The notes below the pieces were generated by a model. It was not told where the DNA came from. It searched no databases and was given only the letters and a program-made list of their open reading frames with translations. Source: Argyresthia goedartella (taxonomy: Eukaryota; Arthropoda; Insecta; Lepidoptera; Argyresthiidae). Taken from it: DNA of 64,000 nucleotides. Below are positions 42,929 to 55,290 of this stretch, piece after piece. Each line of letters begins with the position of its first letter. Positions within the stretch are counted from its first letter, which is position 1. Where the stretch lies: NCBI GenBank assembly GCA_949825045.1, contig OX463813.1:5890001-5954000 (forward strand), given 5' to 3'. Made by a program: the position numbers and the translations under genes.

Positions 42929-43837
42929 TCAGAAGCTGCTCAGTGTTACGTCTGACCTCGTTTGACCTGAGTTGTATCCGAGTAAACCCAATATAAAAGC
43001 GGATGGATGAAGATAAGAGTAGTATCCAAATTTCCTCTTAAATAGGTATCGTAGGAAAGCTTTGTGTACCTTCTCGAGCAAAAGTATGTAGGAGCTTTCG
43101 TGCGGATTCCAAACCACCGAGCTAGATTCAAGTTTGGTTCTCACTAGGGCCATATAGAGAAGCTGGACCACACCCAGGTTATGGAATCCCTTACTATTTC
43201 GTATAACAAAACCCGATCTTTTGAAGCATTCTTTGGCCAATGTGCTCATATGCTCATGGAATGTAAGTTTAGGGTCGAACGTAACACCGAGGTCCCTAAT
43301 CAAATACACTCGAGTCAAAGACTCCGTACCGAGTGTATATATCGCGCTTATAGGATGAGAGTAGTGCGTAAAGGACATTACATAGCACTTGGCAGTATTA
43401 AAGAGGAGTTTGTTATTCACACTCCACCTATGAACCGCGTCTAGATCGTCCTGCAGCAAACTACAATCATCCTCTGAACTCACAGGAAGTATCAGTTTCA
43501 GATCGTCCGCATACAGAAGGCAATTGGCTTGTTTAAGCTCTAATTCCAGGTCATTTATCATAATGATAAATAACAACGGACCCAGAATAGACCCTTGGCT
43601 AACGCCCGACCGTGTATGGTACGGCTGGGACTCAAAACAGCCGTGTCGCACATATTGCTGGCGGTTCTTGAGGTAGTCAGCGAAGAAATTCTTTATGTCC
43701 CTACTGGAAATATGTGAAACTTGTATGTGATTAGCAGTGCGCGAGTCATCAGAACTGTTTACCAGAACTGGATCGAGCGCTGGCTCATCAAACGTCTGAG
43801 AAGTAGTTTGCAAATGCGGCTGCTGCTTCCTCACCAA
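42929..43837 (-). pseudogene. LINE K reverse transcriptase C-terminal two thirds
   Basis: FFADYLKNRQQYVRHG, GVSQGSILGPLLFIIMINDL (motif B), CLLYADDLKLI (catalytic), VHRWSVNNKLLFNTAKCYVM and IRDLGVTFDPKLTFHEHM, then the C-terminal YMALVRTKLESSSVVWNPHE. The frame is open but lacks the fingers and motif A, because the upstream portion is a shifted sequence. Confidence 0.92.
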
Positions 43838-44022
43838 CGCATTCCCGGCCCCGATGCGTGACCCGAGGTCGAAACCCCCCTTCGATCGTAGGCCACTTAC
43901 ATATTACTAATATGGCTTTCTATACTACTCATGTGGTTGGCGTAGGCTGTATCTACGCGACACTTGAGGTTGGCTCTTAGCTCGCTGAATGAGACGTAAT
44001 CAGCCGGCCTCCTCCTCGTTTT

Positions 44023-44830
44023 TCATTCACGGTGGAGTATGGCCTTCGTGGCCAAGTCCCTTATTATGTCACCAGTGAACCACACCGGGTATCTCCTTTT
44101 AGGCTTGGTTGGTCTGGTCTTCTTCGGGATACAGTTGTTGAAGACTTCGTAAATGGAATCGTAGAAGCGACCGACTACCGTCTCTACATCAGTAGCTTCG
44201 AGAACACTGTCCCAATATATGCTACACATGAGTTCGTACAGGACTGCGTGATTGCCCTTGGCAAAGTTTCAGTCATTGCGACCTCCAATGTTGCTGGGAT
44301 ACAAACGGCCGGATCGCTGGCCAGCACTCTGCGCATACAACACGGGCACAATGACGTCGAGAGGCGGGTGGTAGGCGTCAGTACCTGGCACCAGGCTTCC
44401 TGACACGGAAGCGCGCACAGTTACGTCACGCACACTCTCCGGCAGTAACACCACATCAAGCACGCCACTATGATCATTCTTCACTTCATTAGTCTTATAC
44501 ATACCAAATAGACTTAGAAAATAACAATAATAGTTAAGTGTTGCAACTGAAGCACTGTTCTTATTGAGGTCTCCTAGAATAATTAATGTACCGTTCACTT
44601 GGGCCACATTTTCCTCTGTATTCGTAAACCAGTTCATATACTCGGCGTCCTTATCCGCCTGGGTGATTTTCTTCTTGTTTTTATTCCTGCTGGGATCTAT
44701 GTAAACTACACAGACGGTAACCGTCACTACCCCAACAGTCACAGTCGCCCAGAGATCTTCACCGTTCGGCGTTTCAAGGTCGCGGCGCCGTCTCAGTGTG
44801 AAGCCAGGACGCGGCGAGCAGCACGCCTCC
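44023..44830 (-). pseudogene. LINE K endonuclease and linker
   Basis: Endonuclease blocks CVVYIDPS, GTLIILGDLNKNSA and the C-terminal DAYHPPLDVIVPV are in 44269-44830. The linker is CIPKKTRPTKPKRRYPVWF at 44023-44229 in another frame. The N-terminal catalytic Asn/Glu blocks are missing. Confidence 0.82.
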
Positions 44831-44849
44831 GCACGCGGTAGCGCGGTCG

Positions 44850-45870
44850 GTATGCATTTGATTGATTGATGCAAGTTGTAAATGATGGAACTGTACTGAT
44901 TGTACGGGAAAAACTTTCTTAATTTCATTAATTTTAACAACAATTCGCTCAAACAATAAAATTGCACTCGCACTTGCTTCACCAGGCATAGCAGCTACAT
45001 TACTAGAAAGTGGTGAAACAGCCTATTCAGCGCTTTAATTGCCGTTGAATACCTATGCAAAGCAAGGAAACTCCCATTTGCAACATATCAAAGAAATCTG
45101 CAATGGCAAAGGTTTTGCAGCAATGTAAATTAATCATATGGGATGAATGCACGATGGCTCATAAAAAGTCTCTGGAGGCTCCTAAGCTTCTGTATTTTAA
45201 TTTTCGACGAAGAACAGGGCTGTTTGAAGCGTCTGTGTGCTGTGTGTGTATTTAGATCGTACATTGCAAGATCTGCGAAACAATGTTTTTTTAAAGGGTT
45301 TATGGCTTGGTAACGAGTCCTTTAAGCCAAGTCTTTTGGTTGTCTATATCCAATGATTTTCACTAAATTTCACTTAACTTGTACAGTTATATCTTTTCAA
45401 ATCTGTTGAAATAAAACACTGTACGTTTTTTAACAAATCACTTAGGCAGCGGGAGGAATCATTTGGTAGAATTTCACTTAGTTCACTAGCAAGTATTAGT
45501 CTTTGAATTGTAAATTTTTAACATTTGAAAATGAGATGTTCAACGTCTACTTGAGGAGAATAGCATTCTCTTGATTCGGTGGTGCCATGATATTGTTAGC
45601 TGGACATTTTCGTCAGACGTTGCCAGTAATACCACGGTCAACGCCAGCTGATGAACTGAATGCATGTTTAAAGTGCTCAGTTTTATGGAAACACGTAAAA
45701 ATGCTAAATTTGAACAAGAATATGCGTGTCGAGTTACAAAATGACCGATCTGGAGTGATATTTTCAAAATAAATTACTGACATAGGTAATGGAAAATTAA
45801 CTCTAGACGTGTGAAGAAAATACAGCGTCATTGAGAGTTTGATCCCAATGAAACTGAAAATATTACGAAT
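44850..45870 (+). pseudogene. Helitron helicase fragment, broken
   Basis: TGKTFLISLILTTIRSNNKI (Walker A), ALALASPGIAATLLESGETA, CNISKKSAMAKVL, KLIIWDECTMAHKKSLEA (Walker B), DRTLQDLRNNVF, then MILLAGHFRQTLPVIPRST, ADELNACLKCSVLW, LNKNMRV and DIGNGKLTLD. These are SF1 helicase motifs I-III of animal Helitrons. Two non-homologous stretches (about 45180-45252 and 45295-45588) interrupt it. No Rep domain or termini seen. Confidence 0.88.
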
Positions 45871-46079
45871 ATAAAAATAAATATGAATAATTTATAAATA
45901 TACAAACTTCAGATGCGTTTTTAACCTTAACCCATATATTATATATGAAAATTGTTAATATTTTGTCAACATAGGTACATATTTTTAACAATTTATAATA
46001 ATTTTATGTATTTAAACTTGTTTAAGTACACATTAATACATTTGACCCTGTGGAACTCTCCAACTTACAGGCTGTGTGC

Positions 46080-46330
46080 TACTCGTGAAATCAGCTACCT
46101 TCACGCATTGCGTTCTACCCGTTAGGTAATTTCTAAATAGATACAGCAAAAGCTCCTACTCCTACAGTTTCCAATTTATTTACAAGTAGATCCTTCGAGA
46201 GAGAGTCGAATGCCTTGGCCAAATCAAGGAATATACCCAAACATTGCTTTACATCATCTAGGTTTTTTGCAACGTAATTTGTGAGTTCGTGTACGGCCAA
46301 GGATTCTCCGTCAAGACACCATCTTTTTTC
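46080..46330 (-). pseudogene. LINE RT motif A scrap
   Basis: The minus strand reads CLGIFLDLAKAFDSLSKDLL, followed by VNKLETVGV and a C-terminal LPNGQNAM-like piece. Decayed RT palm. Confidence 0.75.
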
Positions 46331-46586
46331 AAGAAGACAGTGACAGTGGGGACTTCAATGGGCTACGACTAGTTGTTATTTATTAATTAAAACAACTTTT
46401 CACATTAATATAAATCACGTTCTAACTGTGATAGAAAACGTTGTGAGGAATCCTTCAAATCCGATGGCGCTAGCCCCCTGTCACGCATCCAGCAAAATGG
46501 AGTTTTAGATAACCGGCTGAACGTAGACACAACTGTGCTTCTGATCACCCCGTATGGGAAATTTCGTGCAACTTTTAACCGCTAGA

Positions 46587-46657
46587 CTGTCACGCGGACA
46601 CATTTTGACCGATGCAAAATACCCCAGTCTGTCACGCGGACACATTTTGACCGATGC
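46587..46657 (+). repeat. 29-bp direct repeat, period 42
   Basis: ctgtcacgcggacacattttgaccgatgc occurs at 46587-46615 and 46629-46657, separated by 13 bp. Confidence 0.9.
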
Positions 46658-47343
46658 GTAATAGGCGGTAAATAAGGACCGTTATTTAATCAAAGCGTTT
46701 GTCTATCTTGCTCAAACTTCCACTAAACGTTGCCGAAAGAAGGAGAAAGGCATAACATCCTTTGTTTCTACTCTAAAGCAAGCATTAGTGGTTGACCGAG
46801 GCAATGAAATATCGCGCCGTCAGTCACGTGCCAGCGCTTATTGAGTGGTGGTGTGGTTGTGGTGATTGCTTTCCAGGATTATTGTATGGGGAGGCATGTT
46901 ATTGTTATTTATTTATGTGCGATAACGTATTTAGATGTAAATAAACTACAAAAATGCTATATTTTTTCCATTTTTCATTTTATTCTACAATAATTGGAAA
47001 AAAAAAATAAAAAAATAGATTTAAAATTAAAATTAAAATTAAAATATATTGCTAGGCAAAACTGGACTATTCTTTTTAATCCGGTAGCTTATTTAAAAGC
47101 TATTCCAACGATATAACTTTCTTAGAGAGCTCCCATAGAAAAAATAGAGATATCGTCATTTTAATGAAACGGGACGTTAGCGGGCGGAGTTCGCGTGCGA
47201 CCCCGTGACAGACGCGGCCATTTTGCATTTTTGGGTTTGACAGTACAGAGGATATACAGGATGAGGAAATAACAGATATACACTTTATTACTCGACTGCG
47301 CCAGAAGGACTACTTTTCGATTATATGTATATTTCTTTGGCAC
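46658..47343. other. No gene seen
   Basis: Flank of the provirus; poly-A/T runs and AAAATT iterations near 47020-47045. Confidence 0.4.
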
Positions 47344-47611
47344 TGTTATACCCCACTTCAGTAACCCTTTTGGCCTACACTACTTTAATTCTGTCTCTTC
47401 ATCAAATTCGCTTCTAGACCGATATTCTTATACCAACCAACGCCAGTCTACGTCGGTCACTCCAAGGGTTAAGACCTTTCCCTTTAAAACATTTTCATAC
47501 TTACTTTAATTGTCTATAATTAACAGTCTAAATTTCAAAAATAAAACTATTAACTTTTATTGACTTTTACTTTTTTTTAAATAAAACGTTCTGACGCGGC
47601 CCGTCATAACA
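47344..47611 (+). repeat. E1 5' LTR
   Basis: 268 bp. taccccacttcagtaaccct, ctacactactttaattctgt and a final gcccgtcataaca. Matches 57121-57402 with scattered differences and a small insertion (gtgtgttttaaagggaaagg) present only in the 3' copy. Confidence 0.93.
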
Positions 47612-48237
47612 TTTGGTGGCAGCGTAAAGGGATTTCAAAAAGTGATAATCGATCCCTGGTGAAACGTCTCCGTTTAAACACTGTTTTCTCCTTTTAAACT
47701 CTGTTTTAAGAAGTGCTGACTGTGCAAAGTCTTGTGACCCGTGGCTCAACTCTGTTTCACTCCGTGTTTCGTCTCCGTCTCTACACTGCGTCCAGCTTGG
47801 GGTGGCAAACCCTCGAGCTCTTAATAATTGTGTCTCCGTTTCATCACAGCGTCAGGTTTTGGGTAGTGAACCCTTGAACTCGTCACCCTGCCTCCATTTC
47901 TCCACTGCGTTAAACCTTGGGAAGACGTATCTCCACTTCGTTGTAGACCTTGCAAACCGCAAAGGTTTACCGTCACTGCAAATTCGCCGTAGGCGAGCTG
48001 TAACTATAAGTTCTTCGTGTCGCGATTTTGGAGAAGGACCATGATAACAAGTATTGTTATTGCATGCATGTAAGTGTTTTGACTTATAACTCTTGTGAAC
48101 GTGACAATTGAATCCAGTTGCAAGTGCAGTGATTATATTACGCTGAGTTCTAACTTTTATCGCCCACCGTGTTGGTCGATATTATTGTTCGTGCATTAAT
48201 TAACTTTGTCTTAATTTTATGTACATGATACCTTGTT

Positions 48238-49277
48238 ATGACTGAAGATAAGAATACAAGCGAGTCGCTTCCTCTGAATAATACAAGCGAGTCCTCCTTA
48301 TGCTGAATAATCCAAGTACGAGTAAAACCACCGTAATTACAATGTCGTCAATTGATTTAAACATTTTAATTAAATTTGTGCCTAAATTCGATGGCACTAG
48401 GGAAAAACTTAATGCATTCCTGAATAACTGTACAAATGCTATTAAATTAGCATCTTTATCGCAGCAAGATGTGCTCTTTAGATACATACTAAGTCAATTA
48501 GAAGGGCGCGCTGATGCCGCGTGCTCTATTAAAGAGTTCGAAAACTGGACTCAATTAGAACAGTTTTTAAAAGCCCAGTTCGGTGTATGTAAACACTACG
48601 TTCATTTATTGTCAGATTTACAGGATTGCCGACAAAGTAATGAGACTGTCAACCAATTCGCTCTGCGTTTAGAGTCTTGTCTGGCTCAGTTGTTGACTGA
48701 AATCAACATTAGCATTCCCACTAAAAAGAAAGGCGAATTGGCTGGCATGCTCGCAGCAATAAGAGACCTTGCTATGTATATATTTGTGATAGGATTAAAA
48801 CCTAAGCTTTCTATGGTTGTAAGATGTCAAAATCCGAAAACCCTGAACGAAGCTATTAATCTAGCCGTTTCTGAAGAGAAGTTACTTTAAAGTGTTTTCA
48901 ATAGGGGTCATGCCGCAAATGGTCCCCACACTCAGATTCGTTCACCGTGGCAGAAAAAGAAAGAGGATCATTTTAAACCACAGGTCCATGCTATGTCCAC
49001 TTCCACTGCGTCTCCACAAAGAGCGTCCTCTTCAAAGAATTATGATTCCCAAAATCTTTCTTGCAAATATTGCAAATCAATTGGTGACAGTATTGACCAA
49101 TGTATAAAGTTAGCTCATAAAAAGAAGAATGAAAACGCTTCTTCCAAGAATCCTAGAGCCTCTGTCCATTATGCCGGTGAAGACACCACCGACAACGCGT
49201 CATGTCAAAATGACAATGACATCAATCAGTCTAACGACTGTACTGACGATGATGATTGCAATTGCGATTTAAACTAA
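48238..49277 (+). pseudogene. E1 gag
   Basis: An ATG at 48238 gives a short frame ending after SESSLC. A shifted frame at 48300-48890 encodes a capsid-like domain (IKFVPKFDGTREKLNAFLNN, WTQLEQFLKAQFG, VNQFALRLESCL). Downstream, CKYCKSIGDSIDQC looks like a zinc knuckle lacking the usual His, followed by an acidic tail. Two frameshifts. Typical order for insect gypsy gag. Confidence 0.85.
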
Positions 49278-49344
49278 AACCGGTCCCGAGTAGACGTCGC
49301 ACGGGATCTGCAAATATACAAGCCGGCGTCTTAAACTTTAAAAA

Positions 49345-49790
49345 CACCGAGTCTAACACTGCGTCCAAAACTGAGTCTAACACTGCGCCCAACACTGCGT
49401 CACACACTGAGTCTAACACTGCGTCCAACACTGAGTCTAACACTGCGTCCAACACTGCGTCACACACTGAGTCCAACACTGCATCATCACACACTGAGTC
49501 CAACACTGCGTCACACACTGAGTCTAACACTGCGTCCGACACTGCGTCACACACTGAGTCTAACACTGCGCCCAACACTGCGTAACACACTGAGCCTAAC
49601 ACTGCGTCCAACACTGAGTCTAACACTGCGTCCGACACTGCGTCACACACTGAGTCCAACACTGCGTCAAACACTGAGTTCACCACTGCGTCACACACTG
49701 AGTCGAACACTGAGTCCCATACTAAGTCCAATACCAAGTCACACACTAAACACAACACTGCGTCAACCACTGCGTCCCACACCAAGACCA
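49345..49790 (+). repeat. Minisatellite (12-bp units) in the gag-pol junction
   Basis: Roughly 35 units of the aacactgcgtcc / cacactgagtct type, coding Asn-Thr-Ala-Ser and His-Thr-Glu-Ser tetrapeptides in the + frame until a stop near 49585. The antisense strand also has a long open frame, an artefact of the repeat. Confidence 0.93.
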
Positions 49791-50040
49791 CTGACCCAAA
49801 CATCTTTGAGATTTCGTCTAACACCTCGAAAAGATACCTACCTCACGTCTCGTTGAGAACAAAATCGTCCAAGCGAAAACTCTTGTTTTTGGTCGGTTAC
49901 TGGCCCATCCTTCAGTCTCATCAAGAAAAGTTCTATAGACTCCATGCCAGATTTAACGAAGAAAGTAACTAAATTCAAAGGCATTGATAATGTTGAATCA
50001 TCGACAGCGTTAGGTCACTTTCAATAAGAAATGTTCCCTG

Positions 50041-50861
50041 ACGTTGTGGATGATGTGTTTTTACCCTATGATGGTATTATGGGTAATGACTTGTTAAAAC
50101 ACCATGAATGTAGTATCGACTAATGTAGTCAATACTACATTCAGCAGCACACTCAATCTCAAAACCATCATCTTGAAAATGAGATTCTATGATCCCGTCT
50201 ATACTATACCCCCTCGCACCGAAACTGTGATTGAATGTCCCATTTCCGATCCTGCACTAACAGAGGGGCTAATACTTGACAAACACCCTTCCGAACACTT
50301 ACTCATTGCAAACTGTTTGGTCAAGGTTAAAGAAAATTCAAAAGTAAATATCACGGTTGTGAAAATTTCAGAAAAACCTGTTACTGTGAACTCCAATCTC
50401 GTGTTGCGAATTATTCCTGTAAATTTATATAATACATGTGGACCTCACCCAAATCCATGACCAAGAAACATGATTCGGTAAATACGAGTCATATAAAAAA
50501 ATACTTCGATTAAATACACCGAACACACGAAGTTCTTAAACAAGTACGTACTTCACACCTAAATAACGAAAAAGATCCCTCCGCGAAATCTGTTCAGATT
50601 TTTCCGACATTTTTCATCTCCCTGGAGAAAAACTGACACATACTTATGCCATCAGTCATGAGATTAAGACATCTACTAATGTTCCTATCCACACAAAAAC
50701 TTATAGATTCCCGGAATGCCATGAAAAAGAAGTGGAAACCCAAATGAATAAAATGTTGAGTGAAGGTATCATTAAACTTTTAATGTCCCCTTGGTCTACC
50801 CCTATTTGGATAGTCCCGAAGAAACTAGACGCCTCTGGATAACGCAAATGGCGTGTAGTCA
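50041..50861 (+). pseudogene. E1 pol: protease end and RT start
   Basis: YDGIMGNDLL (end of a retroviral-type protease) precedes 50104-50460, a connecting region (YDPVYTIPPRTETVIECPIS, LILDKHPSEHLL). After frameshifts the RT fingers appear as KEVETQMNKMLSEGIIK, PWSTPIWIVPKKLDASG, a stop and RKWRVVIDF. At 50862 the sequence passes into a foreign LINE segment before the catalytic core. Confidence 0.82.
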
Positions 50862-50899
50862 TTGATTTTTTTGATTGATGAAATTTGTTTAAGTTCTAG

Positions 50900-51400
50900 T
50901 TTCGCTTCGGTCAACCAGGATTCTGAAATGCAAATCGCTTGGTATGAGGAGTCCTCTTCTACGAGGGCTTCTAGTATGTGATGTTTGTTGTTTATGCTCT
51001 GGATATTCTGAAATAGTATTTTGATGTTAATTGGTTGCTCCTTGTTGTATTTAGTGTTGGATGTTGTTTCTTGCGAGTTAGATTCGGTTTCTTTATTTTT
51101 TTTAATAGAATATTTTTTAATAGATATATTCCGATCGGGTGCTTGCAATTCATTTACGAAAATTATGAATAGTGTTTTTGTAGACAGGTAGCTCAGTATA
51201 GGCAATTGTTTCATTTCTATTTGGAACAGCGGTAGTTGGGAAGTTACTGTCAGGTGTGTGTTTTTTCCCGTTTATGATGAGCTCGTTATCGATGATGTTT
51301 GCCCTTTGTCCGTTTTTTCGTGCATCAATCAGAATATTGATGAGCATTTTCCTCTGTTCTCGGGCGTTCTCGTCTCAATAAGTAGATATTTTTAGTCCTG
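50900..51400 (-). pseudogene. LINE P endonuclease N-terminus
   Basis: IKILFQNIQSINNKHHILEA and YQAICISESWLTEAKLE are the opening strands of an AP-like endonuclease with Asn and Glu catalytic positions. It is truncated at 50862, losing the GDFN and SDH blocks. Confidence 0.8.
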
Positions 51401-51748
51401 TGCTCCTGAAGAAACTACGATTTTTCAGTACGTTTTCGGTGGTCCTCTTGCTCGAGAACTCAATCATAAGTGGTCCCTTTTTACCTAACCTCCTCTATGT
51501 ATCTTTCCAGATTTATACTTAACACGTCGTGAAATATGTGTAAAATTCTCTCATAGAGTTGTTGCTCGTTTTCCCAAGGATCACTACGTAACCCATATAG
51601 AACATTTTTTTTCTGTATGGCTATGTTAGTGTTAGTGTTGTGGTAGACTGGATTTGTCTCGGCCGGTTGGCAAACATGTCGGGTTTTTACTTGTTGTGTG
51701 AGAGTTATTAATTCGGATTCTAAATGAGTTTTTTTCGCTGTAGTTCAT

Positions 51749-52333
51749 CTATGTGGTTGTTTGCAGTATGTGGGCTTTTTGTGTTTCAGTCAAAGTCGTA
51801 AGAGTTAGTTGGATATAATTTTGGAATTTAGATATAGCCATTGATATTTCTGATTTCGTGATATTTTTGAAATCAAGAATTATTGAGGTTTTAATTGTCT
51901 CCAGTTTCTTGTCTAGTAGTGCTTCAAATTGTTGGTATGTTATGGTTGCCGAATCTGTTTGTGTGTCCCCGAGAACGCTTGTGTCATCATCGTCGAAGGT
52001 GTTGGAGGATGGCACATGGTGATGCTGACCTCTCTTCCTCAAGGTGATGTTTGAAATACCGTCAGATACGGAGTTATTATCTTCAGGTTGGTCGAGTAAT
52101 TGTGCACGAACAGGTGTCTTTGTATTGTCTCTTTTGGGCATATTACAGCGGCATATTTAGCATTTCCAAGATTTTTTTTTTGTGATCGACATAGTATATT
52201 CCTATCTTTGAATAGATATATTTGCGCAGTCCAGGTCGTAATTTTCCTTGCATTTGGAACAGCAGAGGAATGTTCTATTAGTTATGGTTTGTAGACATCC
52301 TGCACAAGTCAGTAAGATCTTCGTGGATGCCAT
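51749..52333 (-). pseudogene. LINE P ORF1 with PHD-like finger
   Basis: An ATG at about 52333 opens a Cys-rich segment (CAGCLQTITNRTFLCCSKC, NYDLDCAN) and, after a stop, WKCxICRCNMPKRDN: a C4-x-C3 PHD/RING-like pattern seen in ORF1 of several lepidopteran LINEs. The 51749-52141 frame then continues with NTFDDDDTSVLG and a coiled coil (EALLDKKLETIKTSII). Confidence 0.72.
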
Positions 52334-52854
52334 ATCTGTTTTTACTTGTGACTGAAACTTTATCTCATGACACCCTCTATTGGCGAGTAGCGTCTATTTA
52401 CCAATATTAACTATGCACACGCGCTCTAGTGGTGAGTAGCGTCCTTTTATTTTGGTCCTTTAGTTTACTAGATGAAGCTACTTAACGTATCGATGGATGT
52501 TTACAGTCATTTAAATATTACTTTTTTGGCCTTTTCCTGTAATTGTACTCTATTTGTTGTTTTAAGCGTTGTCTTTGTCGATAACACTTTGTTTATGAGT
52601 AACTTTGCACGACACTCTGCTTTATTTTTGAATTTAGTTAAGTAACCGCCAATTTCCATTTATGCCAAAATATAACACAAATTATTCTATAAAAGTTCAC
52701 AAAAACACTGTTATAGCTGATTGTCCTTGGTTGCACATTTTTACGCTGGTTTTACGTTGGTAAGTCACTTAGAAATATGATTAGTTAATATTTTGATCGG
52801 GAGCCGTTTCGAATGTTTGTTTACTTGACGGCGCCCTCTGGCGAAAAAAAAACT

Positions 52855-53530
52855 CATATCTCGGTCACCTTATAACAGAAAAGGGCGAAAAACCAAATCC
52901 AGATAAGATCAAGGCCGTTACTGATTTTCCCACACCCAAATATCCCAAAGACATTAAATCTTTCCTAGGACTTGTTTCCTATTACCGTCGCTTTATCGCA
53001 GATTTCTCAAAGATCGCCAAATCTCTCACTTCTCTCCTGAAAAAGGATGTTCCATTCAAATGGGAAAACCAACAACAAATTGCATTCGACTCGCTGAAAC
53101 AAAAACTCGTCTGTGCCCCGATACTGAAATTTCCCGACTTCAGTCAGCCTTTCTTACTATTAATTGACGCGTCGAATTACGCCATTGGCGCCGTTCTTTC
53201 CCAGGGCACTCTTGGAAAAGACAATCTAATTGCCTACGCATCTAGAACACTCAATAAAAATGAAATCAACTACAGCACTACTGAAAAAGAATTATTGGCA
53301 ATCATTTTCGCATGCAAAACCTTCAGACCATACAAATGGACGTAAATTCCTAATAGTAACAGATCGTAGACCACTTAAATGGTTTTTCAACCATAAAGAC
53401 CCAAGCAGCAAAATGCAACGATGGCGTTTGCTCCTCGAAGAATTTGACTACGAAATTGTCTATCTTAAAGGAAAGCTCAACTCTGTAGCGGATGCGCTAT
53501 CCCGATTCCCCGTGAACACGGTAAATACTT
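52855..53530 (+). pseudogene. E1 pol: RT C-terminus and RNase H
   Basis: Resumes at HLITEKGEKPNPDKIKAV, then IKSFLGLVSYYRRFIADFSK (RT thumb/connection), LLLIDASNYAIGAVLSQGTL and YSTTEKELLAIIFACKTFRP (RNase H catalytic positions). After a frameshift it continues FLIVTDRRPLKWF and DYEIVYLKGKLNSVADALSR. The RT YxDD region is absent. Confidence 0.92.
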
Positions 53531-55246
53531 CAGATTCAGATGAAGATCTAGTTGATCTTGGTCCCCTAGACTTGAGCCCGTACAATGATAACCTCAGCTC
53601 AGACTTTGATGCTCTCAATGTGCCATCACCCCCTCAGGAAGAGAATAACCCAGGTTTTTCCCCAACTGAACCTATAGACCCATTACCCACCTTAGATGGT
53701 TTACACCAACAAGAATATCCCCATTTCCTCAAGTCAATAACCGACAAAAACAAAAACTTCAATACAGACTTGAAAGAGCATAACGCTAGCCTGACGAAAA
53801 GTGGCTGTAAAACAATTCTTGTCCCAAAGTCCATCGACCTCGATGAGTCTGATACAGGAAATCCTTCGTAATTTGGACAATCCTGATCAACTGATTCAAG
53901 GCGAGAAACAGTTGTATTCATTTCACAAAATCGAAGCAAACAACAAGATATTCTATATCTTGTTCACTAAGGTCCATCACTTAGACGAATGTTCTTTTCC
54001 CGAAATCTTCAACACTCTGAAAGCAGTTAGGAATGAACTATTAATCCAATCCACCCAAACAACTGAAATTGGCATATCAGACTTAAAGAACCCATTCGAC
54101 GAACACTCCTTCATCAAAATATACAACATACTTAACTACCTGTTCCATTGTACCAATATTGTTGTTAATATCTATCACAATATCATGTACCCATCCTTGA
54201 GCAAAATTAACAAAATTCTCCAAGAGAATCACGATTTACCTGTTGTCGGACACTTAGATGCTGTCAGAATGTTGAAAAGGATCCAAGAGAAATATTACTG
54301 GAAAGGCATGCGCAGTGATGTTGAAAACTATGTGAAACAATGTGCATCTTGTCAACAGAACAAATCTCTTAGGAAAACTAATAGAGCTCCTATGCAAATC
54401 ATATCCACATCGACATCTCCTTTTCAACGTGTGGCATTGGACATTGTCGGACTAATGCCGGAGTCTGGCTCCGCTAAACTCAGATTCATCCTAACTATAC
54501 AAGATGACCTCACAAAATTTTCTGTTGCTTACCCCATCCGCAGCACAACCAGTGAAGAAACAAGTTATTGTCTTATTCACTTCATCTCCTTATTTGGAAT
54601 ACCCAAGATCATACTAACAGACCAAGGCACTAATTTCACGGCAGATTTGTTTAAGAAAATATTTGATTTCTTAAAAATTAAACAATAATGGTCTTCTCCA
54701 TATCACCCTCAGACCCAAGGTGCACTTGAACGAAGCCATTCCACCTTGAAAGAATATCTCAAATCTTTTATTAATGAACACCAAGATGATTGATCCCATT
54801 ATGTTTAGACTGCAATGCTGTCACACAATACCAGCACACACTGCACTACGAACTACACTCTATACAAACTGTTATTTGTTCACAAACCGCATCTTCCAGA
54901 TTCCATTAGCAGTACTCCACCTGATGCGTCATATCCCGAATATGTGAAAATGTTACAACATAGATTACAACATTCCAGACAAAAAGCTATAGAAAATATG
55001 AACAGGTCTAAGGAAAACTCTAAATCATATTATGACAACCGCACCCGTCCTATTCAATATAAAGTAGGTGACTTTGTCTATCTTAAGAATCACTTACGTC
55101 TCAAGAAAGCTTTATCACCAATTTGGAAAGGCCTTTATAAAGTGGTGAAAATACATGGCAATAATACTTTATCCCTCTTAATCAACCGTAAACACATAAA
55201 ACATCACTATGATGAAGTAAAACTGGCCCACTCTGAAAAACTTTAA
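53531..55246 (+). pseudogene. E1 pol: integrase
   Basis: A spacer-like segment precedes integrase (the frame at 53801 overlaps the end of 53230-53871). HHCC zinc domain: VVGHLDAVRMLKRIQEKYYW and CASCQQNK. Core: FQRVALDIVGLMPESGSAKL (D), KIILTDQGTNFTADLFKKIF (D), a stop, SPYHPQTQGALERSHSTLKE (E). The C-terminal GPY/F-type module has YKVGDFVYLKNHL and SPIWKGLYKVV. All three catalytic acids are present but two stops and one frameshift intervene. Confidence 0.92.
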
Positions 55247-55290
55247 ATAGGTACATAATAAAACAAAAAGGACTTATTTTCAGGCTGCTA

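Larger units (their letters stand above)
42455..44840 (-). mobile_element. LINE family K (Jockey/CR1-like), internally deleted
   Basis: The 3' tail is (TTTA)n at 42460-42485 (TAAA on the minus strand). It encodes RT at 42929-43837, a linker at 44023-44229 and an endonuclease part at 44269-44830. The N-terminal RT fingers are missing between linker and RT. The 5' end is truncated and abuts a Helitron helicase. Confidence 0.88.
50862..52850 (-). mobile_element. 5' part of LINE P embedded in E1 pol
   Basis: Reading leftwards: an AT-rich leader, a PHD-like zinc-finger ORF1, then the start of an endonuclease. It lacks RT and a 3' tail, which a normal retroposition would retain. The E1 RT catalytic core is missing at the same junction. 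Confidence 0.78.

Noticed and set aside
43181..43444. Plus-strand ORF of 87 codons
   Set aside because: Shadow of the LINE K RT on the minus strand.
45540..45831. Minus-strand ORFs over the Helitron
   Set aside because: Antisense shadows; the plus strand carries helicase motifs.
49231..49824. 197-codon minus-strand ORF rich in DSVLDAV repeats
   Set aside because: It is the antisense of the 12-bp minisatellite in the provirus gag region; periodicity keeps all frames free of stops.
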